Shown: piece after piece, positions 11,701 through 22,923 of the stretch | How positions within the stretch are numbered: position 1 is the first letter of the stretch | Layout: each line of letters opens with the position of its first letter | From: Tribonema minus | Lineage: Eukaryota; Sar; Xanthophyceae; Tribonematales; Tribonemataceae | DNA: 64,000 bases | Assembly (NCBI GenBank): GCA_017506865.1 | Contig: JAFCMP010000068.1 | Coordinates: forward strand, 744,001-808,000 | Direction of reading: 5' to 3' | Made by a program: the position numbers and the translations under genes | The notes under the pieces: model-generated | Seen by the model: the letters and a program-made list of their open reading frames with translations, nothing else | Databases searched by the model: none | Told to the model about the DNA's origin: nothing

Positions 11701-14456
11701 CAGCGGTGTGTACTCGCCACTAACTCAGATGTGAGTACCCTTGTCTGCGGCAACATCGTTGGTGCCACTCATGCGTCTCTGCAGGCCTACACCGTGCTTC
11801 AGCTGCTGTGCACGGCCGCGTTACCTGCTGCTTCACCGGCTCCTTGACACACCTGACGCCCCCTCCCTCACACACCACCACCACCCACCCACCCCCCACC
11901 TCTCCCCCATTTCGCCAACCGCGAGGCGCAGCGCTGCCCCACACCTGACACCCCCCCCCCCCTTCCCCCCCCCGCGCCGCCCCCCCCCCCCCCGCGCAGT
12001 CCTCCAGGCGTGCGACGTGCACGAGGTCCTCTGCCGCGAGGAGCTCAAGCTCGCCATGCTCGCGCTCGCGACGCTGTGCCCCGCGTTCCTGTGCTTCGCC
12101 ATCAACTGCCTGCGCGCGAGCTCGCACCGCGGCGACGTCGCCTCGTCGCAGCGCGCGCGCCACCAGTTCCTCACCACGGGCCATGTAGACTTCACGCGCA
12201 GCCTCGGCGCCGGCGCCGGCGCCGGCGCTGGCGCCGGCGCGAGCGTGCGCATCAGCGACGCCGGCAGCGTGCGCGAGGACCGCTTCGGCAGCGGCGGCGG
12301 CGGCGGCGCGCCACACTGCGCGCCGGGCTGGCTGGCCAGCTACCTGGAGGGCGCGTCGCACGAGGTGAGTGGGGGGCTCCGCGGTGGAGGTCAGCGCTCA
12401 GCAATTGACAGCAATTGATCTCAGCGCTCAGCAGTAGATGCACAATGCTCAGCAAGGCGTCCGCGCTCGGCAGTGGACGTCAGCGCCCAGCAGCAGAGTC
12501 AGCGCTCAACAGCAGTAGCAATAATGTCAGCGCGTGGCGCTGAGCAAGCGAGGGCAGCGCTCAGCACTTGAGGTCAGCGCTCAGCAGTGGAGGTCAGCGC
12601 TCAGCAAAAGGAGGCAGCGCTCAGCAAAAGGAGGCAGCGCTCAGCAGTAGATGTCAGCACTCAGCAAGGGGTCAGCGCTCAGCAGAAGCGAACAGCGCTT
12701 GGCCTTGGAGATCAGGGGATGGGCGGGCAGGGGGGGGGGGGGAGGGAGGGGGGGGGTAGCCCTATTGGCCGCCGATGCGCCTCCGCTTACCAGCTGCAAG
12801 GATATCATAGCATTGGCGTGTCATGCGCGGCGTTTGTCTCTTTCCAAGAGTGCATGCGTACCTGCCCCGATGAGCCTGCCTGTCGTGCCGTGCGCGCATG
12901 CAGCCGGTCAAAATCGCCCCTCTTGTCATCGGCACGTTATGCCTCCTAGATTGTGCTGCCGAAACCTACCCTCTTTCACGCCACCGGGGGTCAAACCTTG
13001 GTAGGTGCTCCCCTTGAATGAGGCCTAGTTCAATTCTTGCCGTTTCACTGAGTGTTGAAGTAGGTGCCCCCCATTGAATGAGGTCTAGTTCAAGTTTTGC
13101 CGTGTCACATGTTGAAGTTTTACAATGGCGTCATGCATGCCCTCTGCGCACGCAGGTCTACACCATGTGGCTGCCGCTGGACAGCAAGGGTTAAATTAGG
13201 CTAGTTCAAATCCTACCGTGTCGCTGACTGTTGAAGTTCTACCTCGGCGTCATACATGCCCTCTGTGCGCGCAGGTGTACACCATGCGGCTGCCGCTGGA
13301 CAGCAAGGGCGTCGTGCACGGCCTCACGTTCGCGGAGGTCACGCAGCTCCTCTACGCGCAGAGCAGGGGCGGGGTGAGTCATCGAGTTGCTGAGTCATTG
13401 AGTCATGGCCCCACTAGGCATTGCAATTGTTCCCGGCCTCACGTTCGCGGAGGTCACGCAGCTCCTCTACGCGCAGAGCAGGGGCGGGGTGAGTCATCGA
13501 GTTGCTGAGTCATTCAGTCATGGCCCACAAGTTACGCAGCTGCTCTACGCATAGAGAAGGGGCGGGGTGAGTCATCAAGTCACTGAGTCATTGAGTCGTG
13601 GCCGACCAGGCATTGTAATGCTGCAGCACCGCTCATGCTTTGGTGTGCCGGTGGATTGGTGTCCGCATGGCTTGGCGGCACTTGCAAGTGGAGTGCCTGC
13701 ATATGGAGATTGTGTTGTTGAAGTTGAGTGGCCATTCAAACACGAAGTGGGGGCGTTGTGAGCTGGCTCAAATGGAGGAGAGGCATTTGCTTTAATTCGA
13801 GAACGCCCTGTACAATTGCCTAGCGGCGTACACAACGCAGCAGCATCATTGTCACATCGCAGGGTTTGTGCCTCTTTGTCAAGTGTATTCATCATGCCAG
13901 CACCACACGGCACGTGTCAACTCGTGGGCATGCAACGGCTGTACCTGCCATCATGCTCCAACACTCTCACAATACTTGTGTCTGCATACAACAGTCGGAT
14001 TGGCTACCATGCCGGCCTGTAAATAAATTGCTGCGCTTACAGCACTCTCAGTACTGCAATGCCACACGCCGAGGAAGGCCACGTGTTTCTCTACACACTC
14101 ATGCCTGTGAGAGCACACATGTGTACATTTTTTTGTGCTGAGCACTGTTTCCGCCACCGCCGCGCAGGTGCTGCTGCTGGCGGCAGTCGTAGGCACCATG
14201 GACTGCGGCCTGACGATGCCCGAAACCATGTTCTTTGGCAGCGCGCGCCAGGTATGTATGTATACGTACACTCGCCAGGTCCATAGGCATGCATGATCCA
14301 CTTGCACTGGCGTCGCCGATCTAGCAGGGCCGTGTTGCGTGCTCTTGTTACAAGCCTGTCTGCTGGCGGCGTGCACGGCGTCCCGGGCGCTTGCGACCGG
14401 TGCGGGCTCTGAGTGTTGCCGCACGCGCGAGAGCTGCTGCGTGCATGCGTGCGAGC

Positions 14457-14490
<34 letters not shown>

Positions 14491-17421
14491 CTGCTGCTGC
14501 CGTGTACGCTATAGCTGCTGCTGCACGCTTTCGAGCGCTGCTGCTGCTGCTGCTGCTGCTGCTGCGCGTGCATGAACGCCAGCGCGCCTCGTGCTCGGCT
14601 CGTTCCTGAGCACTGCTGCAAGCGCGCGAGCGCCGCTGCTGCGCACGCGCGAGTGCCGCTGCCGCGCGCACGTACCGCTATTCCTAGATCATCCTCCTAG
14701 GCCTTCGGTGCGTGCCCGAGACACCCGACAGTCACCGTGAAACAGTTGGCAGTTATGACAAGCGTCCGGCGCTGAGCGCTGCTCCGTGCTTGCGTGACGC
14801 GTGCAGAGGGTGGCGGGGGACCGTCACAAGCAGAACTTCGAGCTGGGGCGGCGCGTGGAGATACTGCCCATGGAGATGGTGTTTCGCGCGCCGAACGCGG
14901 CCATCGAGGCGGACGACGTCGCGTACGCCACCATATTTGTGCTCGCGCAGTCGTACGGCCAGGCCGAGGTGAGCGCTGCCACTGTACTTCAAGTACTTGA
15001 AGTACACAACTAGCGTGTATTTCTGCATGCACAATGTATGTAGCTCAAAGTCAGGGCTACTATGTGTACGTCCAAGCTGCACGTAACATACTCAATTGTG
15101 ATGACGCGTACGCGCCACCATCTTTGTGCTCGCGCAGTCGTACGGCCAGGCCGAGGTGAGTGCCGTAAACGCACACAACAAGAGTATATATATGTGTACC
15201 ATGTACCTCGAAGTATATACTTCGAATTTAATTCTCGCTCAGGGCACGAAAATGCCCAGATGATAGATACGATGCTTGTATCATGTATTGCGAGGTATTT
15301 TGAAGTTAACACTACATTGTGTACATTCGAGCTGCGCATATCCTCAACTGCGACAATGGGTACGCCACCATCTTCGTGCGCGCGCAGTCATACGGCCAGG
15401 CCGAGGTGAGTACTGCCAATGTACTTCAAGTACTTGAAGTACGCAACTAGAGTGTGTTTCTGACAGTAAAATTGTACCTCGAAGTGAAGGATACGTCATT
15501 TGTGCTCGCGCAGTCGTACGGGCAGGCCGAGGTGAGGGCTGTGATTGTACACAACTAGAGCGTGTAAGTGTAAAGCGTGTGTACTTTGAAGTACATTGAA
15601 GTCAACGCTGCGTTGTGTACGTTCAAGCTGCAGAAGTAGCAGTGCTCAACTGCGACGGACACAGTACGGAATCTTTGTGCTTGCGCAGTCGTACGGCCAG
15701 GCCGAATTGAGCGCTGCAAACGTACACAACCGGATATGATTCATGCAGGTGAAATGTACTTCGCAGTATGCACCTCAAAGCCAAGGCTACATTGTGTATA
15801 TTCAAGCTGCAAATATATCCAACAGCAGCGTATGCACACCATTGCATTCACACGCTTTGCAGTATTACGTACTTGAGTTACCTCGTAGTGTGTTGGGGTT
15901 CTCGCGCTCATATGAGTGCGCGACACCGCGCTTGAGCGTGCAGCACGTAGCGAGCTGTGCGGCACGCCAACAACAACTGCCGCGCTTGTGACACCGCAAC
16001 GGAACTCGCGCCAATTAATGAGGGAACCATGTCTTGAGAGGCTGCAGCGCCCGTCACACCGCACCGAAATTCGTGCGCCGCCGCCGCGCCGCACTTCCCT
16101 CGCGCAACTGCAGCGCGAGCGCTTCAACTTTGCCGACGCGACCCCCCTCCCCCCCCTGCTGAGAACCTGAGAATTCGCCGATAACCTGCTGAAAGCTAAC
16201 CAACGAGAAACCGCTGCGCCCGTCCACCACAGCGCAACTCACGCGCCGCAACAAAACTCGCTCCCGCGCGTCCGCAGCGCGAGCTCTTCAACTTTGCGGA
16301 CATGACGCACGACGCCCTCGACGCGCTCATGAGCGTCGCGTTTGGCGACGACGCGGACGAGGGCGTGCACCCCGAGGCGCACCTCGACGCCGACGCCATT
16401 GCGCAGCAGCAGCGGCAGCAGCAGCGGCAGCAGGAGCAGCAGACGCGGCAGGCGGGGACGCTCGTGCCCGCGGCGGCGGCGCCGGGCGCCGGCGGCGCGC
16501 GCTTCTTTCAGGTACAGACCCCTTCCACCGTGGTCGCCGCTGCTGCGGCAGTTTGGCCACGAGTCAAACGGTGCCACCATATCCACGGTAGTCGAAAGAC
16601 TTCTGTCTGCAAGCTCTTGAGTGTTCGAGGCGTCAATTTCATTGAGCGCTGCAAACGGGGGTGAATTGAGGTGTCGCAGCGGCTGGCAGCGGCGGCGACG
16701 ATGAGAGACGTCAGGGGTAGGGATAGGGCTGCAGGCAACCGCGGCAGCAGCAGCCGCGGCAGCCGCGGCAGCGGCGTCCACACGTGGCACGCTCTGACGT
16801 AGCAAGAGGCTTATCCATTGTTTGCATCAAGTTTCCATCGTCGTCACGGCTCGTGGATACCTGATGTTTCTCGGCACGCTGGGTCCCCAGTGACTTGACT
16901 GTCACGGCCACGACTCTGGCTGCTCTGTGTGGCGCCGGCGCCGCGGCCGGCGCAGGCGCTGAGCACTGCGGACCGCACTGCTCTGCGCGAATCGCCCTGT
17001 GGGCAGGCGGCGCCGTGCTCCACGCTCTCACGTTGCGCCATGCTGCCGCACTACTTCTTTGCTTGTTATCCTGTCCCCCCCCCCCCCGCCCCCCCCCCCT
17101 CTCCCCCTTTGATCGCCTGCATGGCATTAATCTGCTTCCCCCCTCCTTCCTCCCCCGGCGCCGCTGCGTGCGCGCAGCAGACGCTCTCTAGGATCGACTC
17201 CGCGGCGACGGGCCACAGCAGCAACGCCGCGCCTGCCGCACCTGCCGCCGCCGCCGCCGTCGTCGCGGACGCCGGCGCCCCCACCAACCTGCTGGCGTGG
17301 GCCGCCGCCGATGCGCACGTGCGCCACGCAGCGTCCACACTCGCGCAGATGAAGGCCATCAGCGGCGCGACGGCGGCGGCGCGCAGCGCGGCGGCGACGG
17401 CAGCGGCGGCGGCGGGCAGCG

Positions 17422-17469
<48 letters not shown>

Positions 17470-20400
17470 ACGCCGGCGGCGCGCGCAGCGTGGACCCCGC
17501 GCAGTACTTTGATTTGCTGCGCGACGCGCACACGGCGCTCAACCAGGCCGTCAAGGTGAGTCGGGGTCCGAGTCGTTGATGTTGGGGGAGTCACCGCTGG
17601 GCAATTGCGGCGGTGGCGGCGCTGATGCGTGTGAGCGGCAGACACACTTTTAATTGAGGCACGGTGCTGGTAGCTGCTGCGCAGTGCTCAGCCAGGCTGC
17701 CGAGGATAGAGCCTGCGCACGGTGCGCGCTACGATGCGAGGCTGGACCCTGCAGGGGATAGAGGGTGCTGCTTCAAATCACCACGTGTGTGCGTGGGCGG
17801 CATGGCGCTCCTTCACGTCCCGCAGCGACACATAGACTTTGAGAGCAACATCATGGGTGCGACGCGCTTTCACGCTGCGCAAGGCGGCACGAGATCTTCT
17901 CCGCAGCATGTGCATCCATGCGCGTGCCGCGATTTGCGTCCTGCGAGTCACTTGCGAGTCATTCCCTCAAGTAGCACCCAGCATGCACGTTGGCATTGCA
18001 GCTGAAGCGCTTCTGCACGGACTTGGCCATGATTCGAGTTCGCTCCTCGGGGCGCCTGCGCGCTGGGTTGGCAACCCTAACTCCAAACCCAAGACCATCT
18101 CCCACCTTCTCTGTCATGTTAGCACTCACTGATGATTTCATGCTACCTTGAAATAAGTAATCCGATCTCCACGGCTACCCCCCACTCGGTACACGACTTC
18201 AACAAGCCAACGCGACTCCTCTTCACACGGCATTCATTCATCCGCAAGCCCTCTGGCGGCCGCAGACGCACTGAGCCCCCCCCCCCCCCGCCCCCTCCCC
18301 CCCTCCCCCTGCGCAGGCGCACGCCCCCGAGCTTCCCACGCTCCTCTCCCACCACGTCGTGGTCATGGTCGACCACCACGACCAGCTGGATCGCTACATC
18401 GTGCCGCTGCGCCGCCTGCGCCCCGGCTCCGCGGTCGTCATCCTCACCGCCGACAGCCACATGTACTTTGAGCTGCTGCAGCGGCTCGACGCGCGCCGCG
18501 AGGAGGACGGCGGCGCGCTGGACGTCTCGGGCGTGTACCTCGCGCACGGCAGCGGCAAGGACTGGCATGCGCTGCGGCGCGCCAACGTGCACCGGTGAGT
18601 GGGGGCAGGGGGGGGGGGGGGGGGTTGAAAGTTGAAGTTCAGATGCCGAATTTCTGGTGCGGTTGAAGTTCAATTTTCAGCGAGGAGGACGGCGGCGCGC
18701 TCGACGTCTCGGGCGTGTACCTCGCGCGCGGCAGCGGCAAGGACTGGCACGCGCTGCGGCGCGCCAACGTGCATCAGTGAGTCCACACGTGTGCGTATAT
18801 GTCACAGTATTTGTGTGTGAAAGTTGAGGGAGTGCGGACGCAAAATTTGAAGTTCAGGCACATTTTTTCGCTGAACTTGAAGCAAAGAGCACCAACAAAG
18901 ATCTTGCAAGCAGCGGCAAGGACTGGCATGTGCTGCGGCGCGCGAATGGTGCACCGGCGAGTGGGACGACGGCGAACCTGCGCTATGTGATGTTCAAGTT
19001 CGTGGCAGCAAGAGCGTTCGTGCAAGGGGCGCTGGTACTGCCATTGCAGCACGACTTGCTGCTGCCAGTGACGCCAGGATCAGTTCTCATCCAACCCTCA
19101 CCCCAGTACAAAGCAGAATCTAGCTGTAGCGTCATCCATGCAAGAATTCTGCTTGTGGACTGACCACACTCGTTTGGTCACGTGAGCCACTGATGTTCCG
19201 CGCCGCCACGCCTGCGAGCAGTGGCGAACGCGCTGACTTACTGCTGTGCGCGCGTGTCGCCGCTGCGCGCTGCAGGGCGGAGGCGGTCGTGCTGCTCTCG
19301 TCGCCCGACGCGGAGGACGACGCCACCACGCTGCTCGCGTCGTTCGCGCTGGAGCAGGTGAGGTACTCGTGAGTGAGTCATGAGTCACTCATGAGTGGAC
19401 GTAGGCGCTCGTGCGATTCGCGATGCATGCACACTGCATGCTGCTCGCGTCGTCTGCGCTGGAGCAGGTGAGTCACTGATGAGTCATTCGTGAGTGATTC
19501 ATGAGTCACTCGCAGGCGCCCGTGCGAGCCGCGATACATGCACTGCAGACAACTACTGCGTTGATTGCCAGACAACTGGCCGCTGTCGGCAGGTGGGCCC
19601 AATGCTGACTGCGAATTTTCGTGGCGTGCGCAGTGTGATGTGCAGTCAATTCTAGGCCGCTGCGCTGCCGGCAAACGTCAAGCCGGAGTTGGCAAGTCGC
19701 CCGCGCTGCAGCCGCGTCTGCCGCAAGCTACTGCTCCGCACATGCTGTCTCCGCTGTGGCTGCGAGTGTACTGGTGACATGGTGGTCAGCTTGGTGGCAT
19801 TGCGCGTATTGCAGCGGCATGTGGCAGCGCAGATGTCAGAGCATAATCCTAGTGTTTGAGTTATAATTCTAGTGTTTGAGTTATGTGAGGCAACCACGCG
19901 CTTGCTTGAGCAATGCAATCAACGGCTCCATACGCAGATTGCGCTACCATCACCATACCATTCGCCTGGTCACGACATTGATGATCTCAAGATCTGAAGC
20001 ACTCAGCCCTCCCAGCCATCCCCAGCTTGGTCAAACGCAACGCAAAATGGGCCTGCCCAACATGAAAGAACCGATCAATCATGGTTGATCTCATTGCTGA
20101 TGATGCTCTGCATGCGCACTGTACATGCATACGCTACAATCAAAGTTTACCCCCCCACACCACTACCCCCCCCCCACACACACACCCCGCCCCCCCCCGT
20201 CGCGCCGTCGCAGTACCTTCAAAAAGTCAACGTGGACACGCAGATCCTGGTGGACCTCCAGCTGGAGCGCAACATCTACTTCCTCATGCAGAAGTCGCAG
20301 CCCGCCTCGATACCTACCTACGGCGGCTCCGTGTCGCTGTACGGTAGGAACAGCTTCCAGGGAGGGTCCCTCAACATGTCCAAGGGGCCCCTGGGCAGCA

Positions 20401-22751
20401 GGACGCCGTTCAACCAGTCCAAGGTGAGCCTTGCTGGTGATTTCAATGTCGGTAATGCTGTACAGGAATGCCACATCGCTCTTGTGGATGGTGCGTTTCG
20501 GGACATTGTAAGGAGAATGAGACGCAATTCGAGGCGATGCGGAGCTTGCAGTTCGGCGCCATAATGTGTGGGCTTTGAGCGGTTGTACATATCGGTCCAC
20601 TGCAGAAGCGTTGTGCACCCCTGCGTGAAATGTTGAAGAGCCCTGTGATCAGCCAGTGGCCGTGCGAGCAGTCAAGGGTCACCAGAGCGCCAAGTCGAAG
20701 TCCACATGCAGCGCTTTGGCGCTTGCAGAACCATTCCAAATGCTGCATGTATGACTGCGGAAAGAGGTTTATGCCACATGGCGACACTGTTTGGCAGGAA
20801 TATGTCACCACTGTGTGCCAGAAATAAGCCCCCTTCCTGCCTTGTTCGTACGGATGTATAGTGGTCATGGTCAATCTTTCAGGGGGAGCCCTGCCTGCGT
20901 CGCACATATTCGCCATCAGAATGTCAGCATGACAGTGGGTGTTGCATGGTGGACTCACTTACTGGCTTTCGCAGGCACACATGAGCTGCCTTTGCGGTCC
21001 AGGGCTTATAACCAGGGACATTACTGATGTGCTGCTGGTTCTCAACACACCACGGAACCGCAACCTGTGCATACCTAGTGTCGGCACCAGCAGTCCATAG
21101 ACATGTGAACCGGCCGCATGCACCTGCAGCAGACAGCAACGGCAAACTCTGACAGCCGGCAATCCTGTTGCTCCGCATTCACTACGCCAAATACCGGCAT
21201 ACTGCCACCACTATCGCGTGTTAACAACGCAGTGGTGTCCTCAATGCTGCCCCATTCCAACACCCGCAACTGCCCCCCCCGCACCCCCCCTCGCAGGGCC
21301 CCTTCGACCCCCCCTCGGACATGTTCAGGTACTACAAGAGGGGGTCCGGTGCCACGCCCGCCAAGCAGGCGGCGCCGCGCGACATGGTGCCCAGCGGCGA
21401 GAAGGTCTATACGTGGCCGCTGTTCGCCGCGGGGGGCGTGTGGACGGAGAGCGTCATGGACTCGCTGTGCATACAGGTAATGCGCGTCCGAGTCTGAGTA
21501 CGAGTCATAGTGCGAGTTTGGGTCTGACGGGCACCCGCCAGCGGCGCGCTTGTCCGCTTGGCTGAGCCGCTGTTCGCGCATGATGGTGCACTACACTTGC
21601 TGACGTTGAGGGCGGCACAGCTCGCCGAGCGCTGTTGCGCCGGCGCGGCGACAGACGCAGATCTGGCGTACAAGCACGGGCTAAGGGGCGCAGGGCGACT
21701 GCTGCATTTTGTTTCTTCCAGGTATTGCGCGTTTATTGACACACAATAGATGCATCAGATTTGGCTGGTCGATGATTTTTGTCGTGCAGCAGCGCTTACC
21801 AGCTGGCTGCTAGTCTTGTAGGTTGTTTCAAACGCTGCATTCCATTGCCACTTGCGTGACGGTTTTGCTTAGAGCAGGCCCTTACGGGATGTTTTCAAGT
21901 GAAGCCCAACGCCTGTGTATCACGTGTTCTGAAGCACATCGACCTTGAGCCATCCCATTCCAGTTCTGAAGCACATTGACTGTGTGCCATCCCACTTCCA
22001 GCTGCAAGCTCATGAATATTTCTCACCTGCAACATTTGAATCCTCAGTCACTCACACGCACGCTCACTTCCTGGCCGCTGCTCTGCGCACGCAGCTGTAC
22101 TTCAACGAAGACGTGCTGGCCTTCTGGGAGGGCCTCTGCGCCGTCGGCGCCGGCGCCTCCAGCAACTCCTCCGTCGCCCTGCCGCACATCGCCGCCGACG
22201 CCGCCTCCGCCGCCACCGCCGCCGCCACCGGCGACTCCGGCGCCACCGCCGCCGCCGCCGCCAACGCCGCCGCCGTCACCCCCGTCCGCGCGGGCATGCG
22301 CGCGCCCCCGCCCGACAGCCCGCAGACCCCTGACACGCCCGCGCACGCTCGCGGCAGCGCTGCGCCGGGTGGCGGCGGCGGCGGCGCGCCGTTCGGCGGC
22401 GCCGCCGGCGGCCAGTTCCACCAGATGCGCCTCACGGGCAAGCAATTTGACGGCGAGACGTACGGCGACCTCGTGCGCTTCCTGCTGCCGCGCGGCTGCA
22501 TGCCGCTGGGGCTGTACCGGCCCGCAGGCCACGAGGACGCGCCGCTGCACTGGACGCTCATCAACCCGCAGCCGTCGGAGCCGCTCGTGACGGGGCGCAG
22601 CAGCGCCGGCGGCGGCGGCGGCGGGTTCGGCGAGTCGTTCCTCAGCGCGCCGCGCTCCGCGCGCCGCACGAGCATCTCGACGGCGCGCCACGACTACGAC
22701 ACGGTGTTTGGCCTGCGCGCGCGCTCATGCCAGCTCGGCAACACCATCTGA
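5670..22751 (+). CDS. SLO: Slo-family voltage/ligand-gated K+ channel (Slo2/KCNT-like), 18 exons
   Basis: Exons: 5670(or 5642)-5832, 6771-7119, 7385-7613, 8498-8690, 9435-9538, 10366-10526, 11099-11301, 12000-12364, 13275-13373, 14168-14251, 14807-14968, 16278-16511, 17178-17555, 18317-18594, 19276-19357, 20214-20423, 21297-21476, 22095-22751. All phases agree, giving about 1376 residues. S1 lies near residues 44-67, S2-S3 near 100-142, S4 near 150-168 (FTRFLRLTKAFTILRQHR), S5 near 183-203. The K+ filter is TLSTVGYGDITPK (about 244-256), then S6. RCK1 follows (KALHVII; FKRHTLYYRGS; NPLDLAAVRAEFADCVMLML; REELKLAMLALATLCP), then RCK2 from about residue 916 (HHVVVMVDHH; LRRANVHRAEAVVLLSS), ending in YGDLVRFLLPRGCMPLGLYR. 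An S0 helix and an acidic calcium bowl are not visible, which favours Slo2 over Slo1. It should sit in a membrane as a tetramer. The N-terminus is uncertain because the exon head with its ATG is repeated upstream. Introns are packed with copies of exon edges. Confidence 0.88.
6247..6313. repeat. CAG-rich microsatellite in channel intron 1
   Basis: Imperfect CAG trinucleotide run between the first two channel exons. Confidence 0.8.
7581..7785 (+). repeat. Copy of the 3' end of the pore exon, with donor
   Basis: The exon end TTCTACTTCACCATCGTC..ACCGTG with donor GTGCGT (7581-7619) recurs at about 7739-7778 with a few substitutions and a GTGCGT donor, about 158 bp downstream. The more distal intron segment 7655-7730 also recurs at about 8021-8097. 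Confidence 0.75.
8642..9375 (+). repeat. Four decaying downstream copies of the S6/RCK1 exon end
   Basis: The true exon end (AAGATGGCGGGCAAGGCGC.., 8642-8690, donor GTGGGT) is repeated at 8793, 8970, 9149 and 9339; spacings about 151, 177, 179 and 190 bp. The nearest copy is nearly perfect with donor GTGCGT. Later copies accumulate changes, and the last has an in-frame TAG and loses the donor. Confidence 0.9.
9514..9671 (+). repeat. Copy of the channel exon 5 end, with donor
   Basis: The end of exon 9435-9538 (GACCACGGCCCCAAGGGCAG.., donor GTGAGT) is repeated at about 9630-9671 as GACCACGGTTCCGAGGGCAG.. with the same TGGGTGGTGGTGAGTGCC ending. Confidence 0.85.
9734..9791. repeat. Tandem direct repeat, 2 x 29 bp
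   Basis: Two adjacent copies of TTGCATGGCAGGCTTCAGAC plus AAATGT and three further bases. Confidence 0.85.
9894..9925. repeat. Perfect 13-bp hairpin with 6-base loop
   Basis: GCTCTAACGCCGC (9894-9906) and its exact reverse complement (9913-9925) flank a TCATCG loop, inside the intron between channel exons 5 and 6. It could be an RNA structure or a short mobile-element end. Confidence 0.7.
10485..10738 (+). repeat. Two downstream copies of the channel exon 6 end
   Basis: GCCGAGTTTGCCGACTGCG..GACAAGTGAGT at the exon end recurs with GACTGCGTC at 10598 and 10707 (spacing about 97 and 109 bp). Both copies keep the GTGAGT donor and are preceded by CTCGCCGCTGTG.GCAG, so each copy also carries an acceptor-like site. 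Confidence 0.85.
11255..11640 (+). repeat. Two downstream copies of the channel exon 7 end
   Basis: ATCGTCGTGGCGCACGGCAC.. with donor GTGAGC at 11302 recurs at about 11411-11457 nearly unchanged. A shorter copy (GACCGCGCCGGTGAGC) lies at about 11609. Confidence 0.85.
12380..12715. repeat. Minisatellite of AGCGCTCAGCA-type units
   Basis: About 15 irregular units of roughly 18-25 bp built round GTCAGCGCTCAGCA fill the start of the intron after channel exon 8. The core AGCGCT is palindromic and is the same word that is scattered through the other introns as GAGCGCTG. Confidence 0.85.
13016..13570 (+). repeat. Copies of both edges of channel exon 9
   Basis: Upstream: a copy of the acceptor and exon head (GCAGGTCTACACCATG..GACAGCAAGGG) lies at about 13153-13192 before the true head at 13275. 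It is accompanied by three copies of a CTAGTTCAA..TGTTGAAG intron segment. Downstream: the exon end CTCACGTTCGCGGAGGTC..GTGAGTCATCGAGTTG is repeated at 13439 almost perfectly, and again, degraded, near 13529-13580. Confidence 0.85.
14457..14565. repeat. CTG microsatellites (two tracts) in a channel intron
   Basis: CTG runs at about 14457-14500 and 14537-14565, each preceded by GCGAGCGCTG or TCGAGCGCTG. Confidence 0.85.
14915..15715 (+). repeat. Four downstream copies of the channel exon 11 end
   Basis: The true end (TTTGTGCTCGCGCAGTCG.., donor GTGAGC at 14969) is followed by copies whose TCGTACGG landmark lies at 15138, 15388 (TCATACGG), 15513 and 15689; spacings about 187, 250, 125 and 176 bp. 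The first three copies keep a GTGAG donor; the last has TTGAGC. Confidence 0.9.
16030..16300 (+). repeat. Upstream copy of the head of channel exon 12
   Basis: GCAGCGCGAGCGCTTCAACTT at about 16110 duplicates the acceptor and head of the true exon (CAGCGCGAGCTCTTCAACTT at 16275), about 164 bp upstream. Intron sequence such as CGCCCGTC.CACC.CACCGC is duplicated with it. Confidence 0.8.
16521..16632 (+). repeat. Dispersed ~115-bp repeat, copy 2
   Basis: Partner of 241-357, located just inside the intron following channel exon 12. Confidence 0.7.
18500..18960 (+). repeat. Two downstream copies of the RCK2 exon end
   Basis: GAGGAGGACGGCGGCGCGCT.. near the exon end (18500-18594) is repeated at 18682-18780 almost unchanged with a donor-like TGAGTCC. 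A shorter copy (AGCGGCAAGGACTGGCATG) lies at 18912. Spacing of the AGCGGCAAGG landmark is 182 and 179 bp. Confidence 0.9.
19325..19475 (+). repeat. Downstream copy of channel exon 15 end
   Basis: CTGCTCGCGTCGTTCGCGCT..GAGCAGGTGAG is repeated about 110 bp downstream at 19440, keeping the GTGAGT donor. A microsatellite-like run of (GAGTCA)-type words surrounds both. Confidence 0.85.
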
Positions 22752-22765
22752 GCGGCAGTGTTTAC

Positions 22766-22923
22766 GCAGCCGAATAACGGCCGCTGCGGTGGTGCCACGC
22801 AGCACGAGCAGCGTCCGTCGCTTTTGCCCTCTTTGCGAGCGCAGCAGTCGAATGATGGCCACTGCAGCGTCGCCGCGGAGCACGAGCGGCATTCGTCGCT
22901 TTTGCGCTTTTTGCGAGCGCGGC
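22766..22923. repeat. Tandem duplication, 2 x ~79 bp, in the channel 3' flank
   Basis: GCAG.CGAATAACGGCC..CTCTTTGCGAGCGC is followed immediately by a diverged copy ending CTTTTTGCGAGCGC. Confidence 0.75.

Noticed and set aside
20214..20423. Calcium-bowl region as in Slo1
   Set aside because: No run of aspartates is present; the segment between the DLQLE strand and the next exon is Ser/Gly/Gln-rich.
22044..22691. Long minus-strand open frames over the last channel exon
   Set aside because: Shadows created by GC-rich third positions; the plus frame matches the Slo C-terminus and keeps phase with all previous exons.
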